Positions 26,341 through 35,538 of a DNA stretch of 64,000 nucleotides are shown one piece after another. Every line of letters starts with the position of its first letter. The first letter of the stretch is position 1. The notes below the pieces were generated by a model. The model had not been told where the DNA came from, searched no databases, and worked only from the letters and a program-made list of their open reading frames with translations. The translations under genes were made by a program, and so were the position numbers. The DNA comes from Blastococcus haudaquaticus (lineage in GTDB: Bacteria; Actinomycetota; Actinomycetes; Mycobacteriales; Geodermatophilaceae): contig NZ_OCNK01000004.1 of the NCBI RefSeq assembly GCF_900230285.1, forward strand, positions 299,898 through 363,897. Direction: 5' to 3'.

Positions 26341-27623
26341 CCGCCGTCCTGACGCCCGACCAGGCCCGCCGCCGGTTCGTCGGCCTGACGGCGCTCCGCT
26401 GGCTCCCCGTCGGCGTCGCGGTGCCGGTCTCGGTCCTGCTGGCGACGGCGCGCGGCCTCTCCCCGGCCGACATCGGCCTCGTCGTGGCCCTCTACGGAGC
26501 CGTGACCCTCGTGCTCGAGCTGCCGACCGGCGGGCTGGCCGACGCGATCGGCCACCGGCCGGTGCTCGCCCTCTCCGGGCTGTTCACCACCGCCGGCCTG
26601 GCGACCATGGCCGTCGCCGACTCCGTGCTCCTGTTCGCCGTCGCCTGGGCGCTCAAGGGGGTGGCGCGCGCGCTCGACTCGGGGCCGCTCGAGGCCTGGT
26701 ACGTCGACACCGTGCACCGCACCGACCCGGATGCCGACCTCACTCCGGGGCTGTCCCGCGCGGGCGCGGCCGACGCCGCGGGCCTCACCCTCGGCGCCGT
26801 CCTCGGGGGCGTGCTCCCCCTGCTCGCCGGACGCGACGGTGCGGCGGCGCTGGCGCTGCCGCTGCTGCTCGCCGCCGGGTTCGCCATGGGGCACGTGGTG
26901 GCCGTCCTGCTGCTCGTCGTCCCCGTCTCCCCCGACCGCGCGTCGAGCCTCGGCGCGCTGCGGGCCGGCGTGCGCGAGGTCCCCCTCGTCGTGTCGTCGA
27001 CCGTGCGGCTGGTGCTGCGCGACCGGCTGCTCCGGCTGCTGCTCACGGTCTCCCTGCTCGTCGGGATCGTGCTCACCTCCCTCGAACTGCTCGGGCCGTT
27101 GCACTTCGCCGAGCTCGCCGGGTCCCCGGAGGTGGGGTCCGCGGTCTTCGGGGTCGTCACCGCGATCTCCTTCGCCGCGGCGGCCGTCGGATCGCTGCTC
27201 GCGCCGGCCGCGGGCCGCGCCGCCGGGGGTTCGGTGGTGCTGGTCAGTGCGGTCACCTCGGTGCTCGCGGCCGGGGCGATCGCGGCGTTCGCCGTGGCAC
27301 CGGGCGTCGTCCTCGCCGCCGTCGCCTACTCGGCGTTTTACCTGCTCAACGGGGCGGCCTGGCCGCTGCGCAAGCAGCTCATGCACGACCAGACGACGTC
27401 GTCGCAGCGCTCGACGACGGTGTCGGCGTCGTCGCTGGCCCTGATGGTGGGCGGGATCCTCGGCAACCTGCTCCTCCCCCGGCTGGCCGACTCCGCCGGG
27501 CTGCCCACCGGCCTCCTCGCCGGAGCCGCCGGGATGCTGCTCCTGGCCCTGGTGTCGCTGGGGCTGCGGGCACGGCCCGCCGGAGTCGGCCGACCGGCGC
27601 AGAGGTCGGCCGTCGCGGGGTGA
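26337..27623 (+). CDS. MFS exporter coupled to ArsR-like regulator
   Basis: A 428-aa major facilitator with about 12 helices. The N-terminal region contains LVLELPTGGLADAIGHRPVL, the loop 2-3 motif, and a C-terminal segment AAWPLRKQLMHDQTTSSQRST. The GTG start overlaps the regulator stop by four bases. The arrangement of a small-molecule-sensing repressor with an exporter is a common detoxification unit. The substrate is unknown. Confidence 0.88.
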   Translation: MTAVLTPDQARRRFVGLTALRWLPVGVAVPVSVLLATARGLSPADIGLVVALYGAVTLVLELPTGGLADAIGHRPVLALSGLFTTAGLATMAVADSVLLFAVAWALKGVARALDSGPLEAWYVDTVHRTDPDADLTPGLSRAGAADAAGLTLGAVLGGVLPLLAGRDGAAALALPLLLAAGFAMGHVVAVLLLVVPVSPDRASSLGALRAGVREVPLVVSSTVRLVLRDRLLRLLLTVSLLVGIVLTSLELLGPLHFAELAGSPEVGSAVFGVVTAISFAAAAVGSLLAPAAGRAAGGSVVLVSAVTSVLAAGAIAAFAVAPGVVLAAVAYSAFYLLNGAAWPLRKQLMHDQTTSSQRSTTVSASSLALMVGGILGNLLLPRLADSAGLPTGLLAGAAGMLLLALVSLGLRARPAGVGRPAQRSAVAG

Positions 27624-27662
27624 CCACCGGTTGGGCGCGATCCGGTCGGGTAGCGGCACCTC

Positions 27663-28781
27663 ATGCCCGATACCTCCCCCGGCCACCTCGACGGGCTGCG
27701 CGTCGCCGTCACCGGCGCCTCCGGCAACGTCGGCACCGCGCTGCTCCGCCGGCTCACCGCCCCGGGCTCCGGCGTCGCGGAGGTCCGCGGGCTGGCCCGC
27801 CGGCAGCCGCCGGACGTCCCGCCGTACGCGGGGGTCCGGTGGCACCTGGCCGACCTCGGGGAGACCGGGAGCGAGGATGCGCTGACCGGCTTCCTCGACG
27901 GCGTCGACGCCGTCGTCCACCTGGCGTGGGCCCTGCAACCCGGCCGGCGCCCCGACGACCTCCGGCGGGTCAACGTCGAGGGGACCCTGCGGGTCGTCCG
28001 GGCCGCCGCGGCGGCCGGGATCTCGCAGTTCGTGCACATGTCGTCCATCGGCGCCTACGCCGCCGGTGCCGTCGGGCAGAAGGTGACCGAGGACTGGCCG
28101 ACGACCGGCATCCCCAGCGCCCAGTACAGCCGGGACAAGTCCGAGGCGGAGCGGCTGGTCCGCCAGGTCGCGGCCCGGCATCCCGACCTCGCACTGACCG
28201 TCGTCCGCCCGACGCTGGTCCTGCAGCCGGAGGCGGGCAGCGAGATCGGCCGGTACTTCCTCGGGCCGCTGGTGTTCGGCGCCGCGCGGATGCTGCCCGG
28301 GGCCGTCGCCCGCCGGCTGCCGCTGCCGCTGCCGTCGCTCGCGCTCTCCTTCGTGCACGCCGACGACGTCGCCGACGCCCTGGTGCGCATGCTGGACCGC
28401 CGCGCGGACGGCCCCTTCAACATCGCCGCCGAACCGGTGCTCGACGCGAACGCGATCGCCCGGGCACTCGGCACGGTGCGGATCCCCGTCCCGGCAGCGG
28501 CCGTCCGCGCCTCGCTGCACGCGGCGTTCGCCGCGCACGTCGTGCCGACGGAGCCGGGCTGGCTGGACATCGGGACCGGCGTGCCGGCCCTCGACACGGC
28601 CCGCGCCCGGCGGCTGCTCGGCTGGGCGCCTGCTCACCGCAGCGACGACGTGCTGGCCCAGTTCGTCGCAGCGCTGGGCCGGGGCGACGGCGCACCGGGC
28701 TCCCTGCTGCAGCCGGCGGGCGGCCGCTCGCTGGACCCGTCGGGCGACCCGGCGAACGCCCCTGGGCCGCGCGCCGACTGA
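27663..28781 (+). CDS. NAD-dependent epimerase/dehydratase family protein
   Basis: A 372-aa extended SDR. The Rossmann motif TGASGNVG lies at about residues 18-25, and a Ser-Tyr-Lys-type active site is suggested by HMSSIGAYAAG and QYSRDKSEAER (Y-x3-K is replaced by YSRDK). The extra C-terminus, after ALGRGDG, is low-complexity. Family members act on nucleotide sugars or as oxidoreductases; no specific substrate is visible. It converges on the AAA ATPase gene, with stops 3 bases apart. Confidence 0.86.
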   Translation: MPDTSPGHLDGLRVAVTGASGNVGTALLRRLTAPGSGVAEVRGLARRQPPDVPPYAGVRWHLADLGETGSEDALTGFLDGVDAVVHLAWALQPGRRPDDLRRVNVEGTLRVVRAAAAAGISQFVHMSSIGAYAAGAVGQKVTEDWPTTGIPSAQYSRDKSEAERLVRQVAARHPDLALTVVRPTLVLQPEAGSEIGRYFLGPLVFGAARMLPGAVARRLPLPLPSLALSFVHADDVADALVRMLDRRADGPFNIAAEPVLDANAIARALGTVRIPVPAAAVRASLHAAFAAHVVPTEPGWLDIGTGVPALDTARARRLLGWAPAHRSDDVLAQFVAALGRGDGAPGSLLQPAGGRSLDPSGDPANAPGPRAD

Positions 28782-28784
28782 GCC

Positions 28785-30260
28785 TCAGCCCGGAGTGCTG
28801 CCCAGCAGCGTGCGGGTCATCGCGTTGCGCGTGTCGAGCAGCTCGTCGAGGGCCGCGGTGAGGTCGGCCGCGGAGACGGCCAGCTCCTCGTCGGTCGCGG
28901 TGCGCGTGGCGGCGAGCAGCGCGGCACGGCGGAGCAGCTCCTTCAGGAAGGACGCCGTCACCCCCTCGGTGCGGGCCAGGACGTCGTCCAGCCCCGACGT
29001 GTCGACGCGCAGCTCACCCCGGTAGAGCTCGAAGAGCGACCGCCGGCCGGCGGCGTCCGGCAGCTCGAGGGCCACCGCCTGGTCGACCCGTCCGGGGCGG
29101 GCGGCCAGCGCCGGCTCCAGCAGATCGGCCCGGTTCGTGGTCAGCACGAAGACGACGTCGGCGTCCTCGGCGAGCCCGTCCATCTCGTTGAGGAGCTGGA
29201 ACAGCAGCGGGTGCTGCCCCGGGTGCATGCCGCGGTCCTCGGCGATGAGGTCGACGTCCTCGATGACCAGCATGGCCGGCTGCAGAGCCCGCGCCACCGA
29301 GCACGCCTCGGCGATGAGGTGCAGCGCGTTCCCGGTGAGCTGGATGACCGTCGTCCCCACGAGGCTGCTGGTGAGGTACCGGACGGTGTGCGTCTTGCCG
29401 ACCCCCGGCGGACCGTAGAGCAGGAGTCCCCGCTTGAGGTGCTGGCCCGCGGCGAGCAGCCGCTCCTTGTGCCGCGCGACGTCCACCACCTGACGTCGCA
29501 CCTCGGCCAGGGTCTCCGGGCTCAGAACGAGCTGCTCGGCGGTCATCGTGGGCCGGCGGTGGAACTGGAGGAGCGTCTGGCCGTGGCCGAAGACCTCCTG
29601 GCCGAACGAGAGCACCTGGCCGCGGAAGACGTTCCGGTCCAGTGTCGCCTGCCTGACCGCGGCGGCCACCTCGGCCGCGGCTCCGTCCGCCGTGCTCACG
29701 ATCTGCACCGACACGTGGTTCGTGCCGAACTCCGGGGTAGCGCCGCGCAGGAGCAGGGCCGTGCGCACGTCGCCCTCGCGCACGAGGTAGATCCCGCAGC
29801 GCTGACAGGCGCGGGACTCGCCGTCGGGTCCGCAGGCCAGGTTGACGGTGGCCGGGTTGCCCGGCCGCAGTCCCATCGGGTGGTGCGGCCCCTCCTCGGC
29901 GGAGAGCAGGTCACCCAGGCCGAACATCGTGTGCTGGAAGTTGGTGACGCCCACGAGCTCCCAGCTCCGGCGGGGGTCGGCCAGCCACGCGTCGAGGCCC
30001 GCCTGGACGTTGACGTGGTCGTACGCGGGCCAGGTCTCCTCGACCACGTCCAGGGTGGTCGCCGCGGGGCCGAGGTGGTCGCCGAGGATCCTCGACAGCC
30101 GCGGCCGCTCACCGGCCCGCGCCGCGCCGATCACGGCCCGGAGGCCCCGGCGGGCCAGCCGCCCGACATCGGCGAGTTCCGGTCGTACGTCCCCGTCCAG
30201 CGGTCCCGGCACGGCGCCGGGCAACGCTCCGGGATAGGCACTCCAACCTGCTCGCGCCAA
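28785..30260 (-). CDS. AAA-family ATPase (Vps4/Ycf46-like core)
   Basis: A 491-aa ATPase. An N-terminal region of unknown fold (residues 1-250) holds Cys143, Cys152 and Cys155 (ACQRC), suggesting a small metal site. The classical AAA module has Walker A GPPGVGKT at 283-290, Walker B VIEDVD at 332-337, sensor-1 TTNR at 374-377, and an arginine-finger segment RPGRVDQ. The start is a TTG with a CAGGAG site. Such proteins remodel protein complexes. It borders the restriction/RadC region, but no direct link is shown. An N-terminal domain search would decide its role. Confidence 0.85.
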   Translation of the reverse strand: MARAGWSAYPGALPGAVPGPLDGDVRPELADVGRLARRGLRAVIGAARAGERPRLSRILGDHLGPAATTLDVVEETWPAYDHVNVQAGLDAWLADPRRSWELVGVTNFQHTMFGLGDLLSAEEGPHHPMGLRPGNPATVNLACGPDGESRACQRCGIYLVREGDVRTALLLRGATPEFGTNHVSVQIVSTADGAAAEVAAAVRQATLDRNVFRGQVLSFGQEVFGHGQTLLQFHRRPTMTAEQLVLSPETLAEVRRQVVDVARHKERLLAAGQHLKRGLLLYGPPGVGKTHTVRYLTSSLVGTTVIQLTGNALHLIAEACSVARALQPAMLVIEDVDLIAEDRGMHPGQHPLLFQLLNEMDGLAEDADVVFVLTTNRADLLEPALAARPGRVDQAVALELPDAAGRRSLFELYRGELRVDTSGLDDVLARTEGVTASFLKELLRRAALLAATRTATDEELAVSAADLTAALDELLDTRNAMTRTLLGSTPG

Positions 30261-30326
30261 TGCGTTCTCCTGCCTCGTCGAGGGGCGGACGGTAGCGGTA
30301 CGCAGCGGATTCGGTCCAGCGAGAAT

Positions 30327-30644
30327 TCAGCCCCAGAACAGCGCGGTCGGGTCGCTGTCGAGCTCCGCCAGGAGCTCGTCCACGGTGGCCGCGAAGGGTA
30401 GGTCGGCGTACTCGTGCCAACGCTCGTCCCGGTCTCGCCAGTACAGCCGCCAGACGCCGCGCGACGTGAGGTATCGCAATCGCGCGACCGGGATGGTGGT
30501 CCAGTCGTCCCCCGCGGTCTGGCTCCACGGCGGGCGACGCTCCACGATCGTCACGTCGCGGCCGGAGACGTCGGCCTCCACCCGCACCTGGTCACGAGCG
30601 CGCTCGGGCACTCGGTCCCGGCACCATCGCCGCACACGCGCCAT
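30327..30644 (-). CDS. DUF3024 family protein
   Basis: A 105-aa protein that fits the DUF3024 pattern: an N-terminal VRRWCRDRVPERARDQVRVE, a central VTIVERRPPW, then VARLRYLTSRGVWRLYWRDR, and a C-terminal LAELDSDPTALFWG ending. The ATG at 30644 was taken as start because the family begins there, although the frame is open to 30707. It lies upstream of radC on the opposite strand. Function is unknown. Confidence 0.85.
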   Translation of the reverse strand: MARVRRWCRDRVPERARDQVRVEADVSGRDVTIVERRPPWSQTAGDDWTTIPVARLRYLTSRGVWRLYWRDRDERWHEYADLPFAATVDELLAELDSDPTALFWG

Positions 30645-30740
30645 GTCCAGCAGCGAACTCCGCCACGCTCGAAATCCTGCCCGTCGGCGCTGTCCACAGG
30701 ACGACACGGGACCAGCCGTCCCTATCCCTAGCCTTCAACC

Positions 30741-31406
30741 GTGGGCAGCGATCGGCAACGAATCACCGACCTGCCGGTTGATCAGCGCCCCCGGGAGCGA
30801 CTGCGCCGGCTCGGCGCTGACGCTCTCACCGATGCCGAGATCGTCGCCATCCTCATCGGAGCCGGCCGTCCCCATCGCAATGCCGTCGACCTGGCACGGG
30901 ACCTGATCGACAGCGTGGGCGGAGTTGCGGGCCTCGTAACGGCGACGGTCGACGAGGTCGAGCGGGTGGCCGGGCTGGGCCCGGCGGCGGCCGGGCGGAT
31001 CATGGCCGCCACCGAGCTTCGCCGACGCGCAGCGCTCGCTGCTGCACCCCCGACCCTCTCGGGATCCGCCGGCGTCGCAGCTGCGGTGCTCCCTCACCTC
31101 CAGGACCGCCATCGCGAACGGATGGTCGTCGCCGTGCTGGACCGGCGGCTGCGGGTGCTCGACGTCGTGACCCTCGCCGAGGGGACGACGGCGCACGCGA
31201 CAGCACCGACCGCGGACATCCTGCGGACGGTGCTGTCGCGCGGCGGCCAGGCATTCGCGCTGGCCCACAACCACCCGGGCGGGTCCCTGGAACCGAGCCC
31301 CACCGACAGGACGACGACGGTTCAGGTTCGAGCCGCCGCCGAGGCGTGCGGTCTGCGCTTCCTCGACCACCTGGTCGTCGCCGGCGAGGACTGGCGAGCG
31401 ATCTGA
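30741..31406 (+). CDS. radC: RadC-family JAMM domain protein
   Basis: A 221-aa RadC protein. The N-terminal helix-hairpin-helix region (PRERLRRLGADALTDAEIVA, VERVAGLGPAAAGRIMAA) is followed by a JAMM metalloprotease-type domain with metal ligands H176, H178 and D189 and Ser186 in HNHPGGSLEPSPTD. The name comes from an old DNA-repair assignment that has not held up; homologues often sit in mobile or defence regions. Here it converges on hsdS with a 6-base gap. Confidence 0.92.
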   Translation: MGSDRQRITDLPVDQRPRERLRRLGADALTDAEIVAILIGAGRPHRNAVDLARDLIDSVGGVAGLVTATVDEVERVAGLGPAAAGRIMAATELRRRAALAAAPPTLSGSAGVAAAVLPHLQDRHRERMVVAVLDRRLRVLDVVTLAEGTTAHATAPTADILRTVLSRGGQAFALAHNHPGGSLEPSPTDRTTTVQVRAAAEACGLRFLDHLVVAGEDWRAI

Positions 31407-31412
31407 CTTCAG

Positions 31413-32558
31413 TTAGTCCAGCTTCGAGAATACCTCGTTTCGCGCCGCCTGAGGCAAGGCGTCAGACAGCTCCGTACGGCGCCTGACGGCCACCAACGTC
31501 TCACGGCACCGCTCAAGTCGGGCAACGATTGTCCGCTGCGCCGCCAGACTCGGCAACGGGACCTTCAGGGTGAGAAGGGCTTCAACCTTCAGCCGATTAC
31601 GACTGGTTGGCGTCCCACCAGAACTCAGCGATATGACCCGATCCCACACCGACGGCAGCGCCAACCATTCACGTAAGAATTCTGGGAGCACCCTGTCTTC
31701 ATCGATACGAAGAGTAGGAAACTCGCTCGAAACTACCAGTCCATCATGGGACTTGGATGCAAGCGCGAACGACCCCTTCCAGGCAAATAGACGATTATAA
31801 ACCAAGTCTCCGGGCTTGACCTCGTATAGCAGCTTCGCCTCGATCGCCGACCCTGGCAAGACATCGCGCTCGAACAAGCCCTCGCCATACCATCGAACCC
31901 CGGCTGTTCGAAATGTCTCGTTCGGCAGTACTGCGCGGGGACGTTGAACCTGGCTCGCGAGTTCCCCAAGCCCAACTTCAATATGATCAGAATTCCGCAC
32001 GAGCTGATTTCGAAGCGAAGCGACGACCGCTACGGCCGAATTCGTTGCCTCTTCACTCTGAGCCGACATTGCGAACAAACGATCTAGGTATGCTACATAT
32101 TCCTGCTGCTCTGGCAGGCTGGGCAGGGGAACGGAAAGCGCTTCGAACGCCTTAATGCCGAGCGTACGGTTGCGATCTGCCGATCCTGGGGAAGCCTTCG
32201 ACAAAGCAGTTGTTCCCGCATCTGAGGCGAAATAATGCCAGATGTAGCGCACGCACAAGTCATCAATCACCGGAACGTAGGCTAGGAATCGATTCGACGC
32301 GACCAGATCAACGTCCCCCTTGCCAGCAACAGCGACAGCGCCTTCCCAAGCCTTGATATTGCTGACCACCAGAGACTCCGCTGGAAGTTCAAAGTAGCGC
32401 AGCTTGCTTAGTTCGGCTCCGGTGCACGCCTGATACCGAATTAATCCCTTCGCGAAGGACCTGACGCCAATCGGGGAATACTGGGCGGTGGGGTCGACCT
32501 GTACTGGGCGGCGCTCCAGTCGCAGGGCATCCCCCACGCGGACGTGTTGGACAGTCAC
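31413..32558 (-). CDS. hsdS: Type I restriction-modification specificity subunit HsdS
   Basis: A 381-aa subunit that reads the target DNA for the HsdM/HsdR complex. It has two target-recognition domains with similar cores (ESLVVSNIKAWEGAVAVAGK and GDLVYNRLFAWKGSFALASK). Each is followed by a helical spacer (LPEQQEYVAYLDRLFAMS; LAAQRTIVARLERCRETL). The GTG start overlaps the hsdM stop. Base composition is near 50% GC (30 of 60 at 31681-31740), far below the rest of the window. This suggests recent exchange of recognition domains. Confidence 0.95.
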   Translation of the reverse strand: MTVQHVRVGDALRLERRPVQVDPTAQYSPIGVRSFAKGLIRYQACTGAELSKLRYFELPAESLVVSNIKAWEGAVAVAGKGDVDLVASNRFLAYVPVIDDLCVRYIWHYFASDAGTTALSKASPGSADRNRTLGIKAFEALSVPLPSLPEQQEYVAYLDRLFAMSAQSEEATNSAVAVVASLRNQLVRNSDHIEVGLGELASQVQRPRAVLPNETFRTAGVRWYGEGLFERDVLPGSAIEAKLLYEVKPGDLVYNRLFAWKGSFALASKSHDGLVVSSEFPTLRIDEDRVLPEFLREWLALPSVWDRVISLSSGGTPTSRNRLKVEALLTLKVPLPSLAAQRTIVARLERCRETLVAVRRRTELSDALPQAARNEVFSKLD

Positions 32559-34039
32559 TGAACGTCAGCAACCTCAGTCTGAAGCTGCTCCAGCAGCGCC
32601 AAGATCCGCCTCTCGCTGTCGATCAACTCAGCGATCAGCTCGGCGGGTGGCCGATGAGCCAGGTCGTCGGGCCGGTTCGGGTTGTGCAGGTCGAGGTTGA
32701 AGTTCTTCACGTCTGCGACAGACACGTTCCATGCGTGCGCCGTCTCCACGCGATCGTTCCGCTCGCTGCCGCCCCACCATGCCTCGCAGTCGGCAAACTC
32801 CTCGTACCGGAGTGGCTTGGTCTTCGTGTAGTTCTTGCGCCCGTCCGGGGTCGGGTGCTCGTAGAACCAGATGTCCTTGGTCGGCCCCCCGCGCTCGAAG
32901 AAAAGGATGTTGGTGGGGATCAGCGTGTACGGGGAGAACGTGCCGTTGGGCAGCCGCACGATCGTGTGCAGGTTGAACTCCTCCAGCAGCCTCGCCTTGA
33001 TCCGGCCGCCGATGCCCTCGTCGAAGAGCACCCCGTTCGGTACGACCACCGCGGCACGTCCGCTCTTCGACCGGGTGATCCGCTCCATCACCGACAGCAG
33101 GAACAGCCATGACGTCTCCGCCGTCCGGTAATCGGTCTTGAAATAGTCCTTGACCCCAGCTTCCTCCTCGCCACCGAACGGTGGGTTGGTGAGGACCACG
33201 TCGACGCCGTCCCGGCGCTGGTCGGCCGCCGAGAAGGTGAGTGCGTTCCCGCGGGTGATCCTCGGCGAGTCGACTTCGTGCAGCAGCAGGTTCATCTGCC
33301 CCAACAGGTACGGCATGGGCTTCTTCTCGAACCCCCGCAACGTCCCGCGCAAGGCGGCACGCTGCTGAGCCGGCGTGGCCGAGGCGTCGGCAGCGTGAAC
33401 CATGTGCTCCCAGGCCTCCACGAGGAACCCGCCCGTTCCCGCAGCAGGGTCCATCACGACCTCGCCGGGTCGCGGGTCCAGCCGGCCCACCATGAACCGG
33501 ATGACCGGCCGCGGGGTGTAGAACTCGCCGGCGTCACCGGCAGCGTCCCGCATCTCGCGCAGCATCGACTCGTAGAGGTGGGCCATGGTGTGGACGTCGT
33601 CGGCGGACACGAAGCTGACCCTGTTCACCTCGTCGACGAGGTCGGCGAGCAGGTAGCCCGACAGCATCCGGTTCCGCGTGTCCCGGAAGATCGCGGCGAC
33701 CGTCTCGCGGGTGTCACCGGCCGCCCCGCTGCCCGTCAGCTGGGCCAGGTGGGGCAGCAGGTTCTGGTTGACGAACGTGAGCAGCGCATCACCGCTGCGC
33801 CGGGTGGTCGAGTTCGCGGCCCAGTCGCGCCAGCGATACGGCGACACGATGGCCGGCCGGTAGCCCGGATCGGTCACTTCCCGGGACTCGTCGAGGTCGT
33901 CGAGCGCCTTGAGGAAGAGCAGCCACGCGAACTGTGGGATGCGGTCGGCGTCGCCGTTGAGCCCGGCGTCCTTGCGCATGACGTCCCGGGCCCTCTTGAT
34001 CACGGCGGACAGACTGGCGGGGGGCTTGGCTACAGACAT
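32555..34039 (-). CDS. hsdM: Type I DNA N6-adenine methyltransferase HsdM
   Basis: A 494-aa methylase subunit. An N-terminal helical domain (residues 10-150) is followed by the SAM-binding motif DPAAGTGGF at 197-205 and the catalytic NPPFGG at 285-290, the usual gamma-class order for type I enzymes. The C-terminal region joins HsdS. It is coupled to hsdS by a GTGA overlap and starts 39 bases after the damaged abiEii toxin gene, so the AbiE pair separates it from hsdR. Confidence 0.96.
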   Translation of the reverse strand: MSVAKPPASLSAVIKRARDVMRKDAGLNGDADRIPQFAWLLFLKALDDLDESREVTDPGYRPAIVSPYRWRDWAANSTTRRSGDALLTFVNQNLLPHLAQLTGSGAAGDTRETVAAIFRDTRNRMLSGYLLADLVDEVNRVSFVSADDVHTMAHLYESMLREMRDAAGDAGEFYTPRPVIRFMVGRLDPRPGEVVMDPAAGTGGFLVEAWEHMVHAADASATPAQQRAALRGTLRGFEKKPMPYLLGQMNLLLHEVDSPRITRGNALTFSAADQRRDGVDVVLTNPPFGGEEEAGVKDYFKTDYRTAETSWLFLLSVMERITRSKSGRAAVVVPNGVLFDEGIGGRIKARLLEEFNLHTIVRLPNGTFSPYTLIPTNILFFERGGPTKDIWFYEHPTPDGRKNYTKTKPLRYEEFADCEAWWGGSERNDRVETAHAWNVSVADVKNFNLDLHNPNRPDDLAHRPPAELIAELIDSERRILALLEQLQTEVADVQ

Positions 34040-34078
34040 GCGCTGCTTTCTGTGTAGAGCGGAACGTTGGGAGGAAAC

Positions 34079-34925
34079 TCAGGAAAGGGCCTGTCGGTAC
34101 ACCTCGGTGGCGAGCGACATGGCCGCCGACACGGAACCGGTCGCGGCCCCGACGTCGGTGACGATCGCCTCGTAATCGCGGGCCCAGGACGCCGGTGGAT
34201 CCGGAAGCCCAGGGGGTGGCTCCCGGCCGTCCCGTGCCGCGAAGAGCGACCGGAGCCGCTCGGCAAGGCGCGGATCGGGCAGCAGCCTGGACTCGACCAG
34301 ACGCACCACGTCGACGAGATCCTTGACCCGGGTGCTCGGCCGGTTCCCCGCGTAGCTCCGGCAGTTCGCGTGGACTTCTCCGCCGCATCCTGGGCGACGT
34401 CGACGGCGAGCACCCTGGCCGGCCCCAGGTCGACGCCGGCCAGCGGCGTCGGGAGGTCGACCAGCTCCGTGCCGCCGAAGGTTTCGCCGACGCGCGCGAC
34501 GACGTCGACGCGCACGCGGTCGAATACCCGGCCGGCCATCCGGACCTCCACGCTGAACCGCCACCCGCCCTGGCCCGCGTCGTCCGGTCGGAGCGCTGAT
34601 GCTCCCGTGATGGCGAACCGGAAGAAATCACCGTCCGGGTCGCGATCGAGGGCCTCCGCGAGCGCGTCGCGGAGCGGCTCCACGTCGATGGCCAGGGCGC
34701 TGGCCAGATCGAGATCACGGGTCGTGCGGCCCGGTGCTCGAGGCGAGACTCCAGCAGGTAGCCGCCCTTGAGCACCCACCGCTCGTCGTCCGACAGCCGC
34801 CGCATGATGCGCTGGAAGACCAACCGGCGCCGGAGTCGACCGGCCTCGGTGCCGAGACCCACGGCCTGGTTCACCAGCCGCGCCTCCAGGGCCGCCCGCA
34901 TCGCGGCTGCCGACACGGGGGTCAC
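34079..34925 (-). pseudogene. abiEii: AbiEii-type nucleotidyltransferase toxin with two frameshifts
   Basis: The toxin half of an AbiE (type IV) system, spread over three frames. Frame 1 starts at the GTG at 34925 and encodes residues ending in ERWVLKGGYLLESRLEHR. A 1-nt loss near 34728-34733 moves the reading to a frame carrying RTTRDLDLASALAID, the nucleotidyltransferase core with its acidic residues, through DVAQDAAEK. A second 1-nt loss near 34375 leads to the third frame with RPSTRVKDLVDVVRLVESRL and the C-terminus. With both bases restored the product would be 282 aa, normal for the family. The start overlaps the antitoxin stop. It could be a true pseudogene or two sequencing errors. 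Confidence 0.8.
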
Positions 34926-35518
34926 TCGTTGACCTGGGGCAGCGCGGCCAGTGCGCGTTCGAGGCGCAGGGCGGCGGCGGCGCCGAAGGCGTCCATCCGG
35001 CGCTGCAGTGTTCCCCGGGTCACCGATCCCGCCGACAGGGCATCGCCGACTGCGGAGGTCAGTTGCTCCTGGGTGACGGCAGTCGTCGCCAGATCGAACA
35101 GGGTGCGCGCCGCGGTTGTCACCCGGAAGGAAGCTCGGTCCTCGATGTCGCCGTCGTGCAGGTCGGCGACGTGAACCACCACCCCGTCGGTGGCCGGCCG
35201 GGATGCTGGAAGCGTCAGGTGCACGTCACCCAGGTCGAACTCGCCGAGGTCATGGACGTCTGCGGCGGACTGGAAGGAAACGACGCCCTGACCATCGGAC
35301 CAGACGGTCCACCGGGCGTAGCCGTCGTCGATAGCCGCCGGCCATTCGGCGAGCCGGAAGAGGCCACGGTCGATCCTCACCCAGTTGCCGCGGTCGACGT
35401 GGTACTTCTGAGCCTGATAGGTGTAGCCGACCCCGAGCGCCTGTGCGGCCGAGACATAGCCGGCCTGCCGGAAGGCCACCTCGTGCAGCCTGCGACGCAG
35501 ATCTAGCCGGTCGGACAT
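34922..35518 (-). CDS. abiEi: AbiEi-type antitoxin
   Basis: A 198-aa antitoxin/repressor. The N-terminal winged helix (RRRLHEVAFRQAGYVSAAQA, GYTYQAQKYHVDRGNWVRID) is the AbiEi DNA-binding domain. The C-terminal part (GVVSFQSAADVHDLGEFDLG onward) is the antitoxin region. The reading frame is intact, unlike the partner toxin. It starts 82 bases after hsdR, behind a perfect 11-bp-arm inverted repeat, so the pair probably has its own autoregulated promoter inside the hsd operon. Confidence 0.9.
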   Translation of the reverse strand: MSDRLDLRRRLHEVAFRQAGYVSAAQALGVGYTYQAQKYHVDRGNWVRIDRGLFRLAEWPAAIDDGYARWTVWSDGQGVVSFQSAADVHDLGEFDLGDVHLTLPASRPATDGVVVHVADLHDGDIEDRASFRVTTAARTLFDLATTAVTQEQLTSAVGDALSAGSVTRGTLQRRMDAFGAAAALRLERALAALPQVNE

Positions 35519-35538
35519 GCGCCAGACCCTACATCACC

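Noticed and set aside
26328..28637. 769-codon minus-strand open frame opposite the MFS and epimerase genes
   Set aside because: High GC leaves antisense frames without stops. The product is Gly/Arg/His-rich and low-complexity, while both plus-strand genes have clear motifs.
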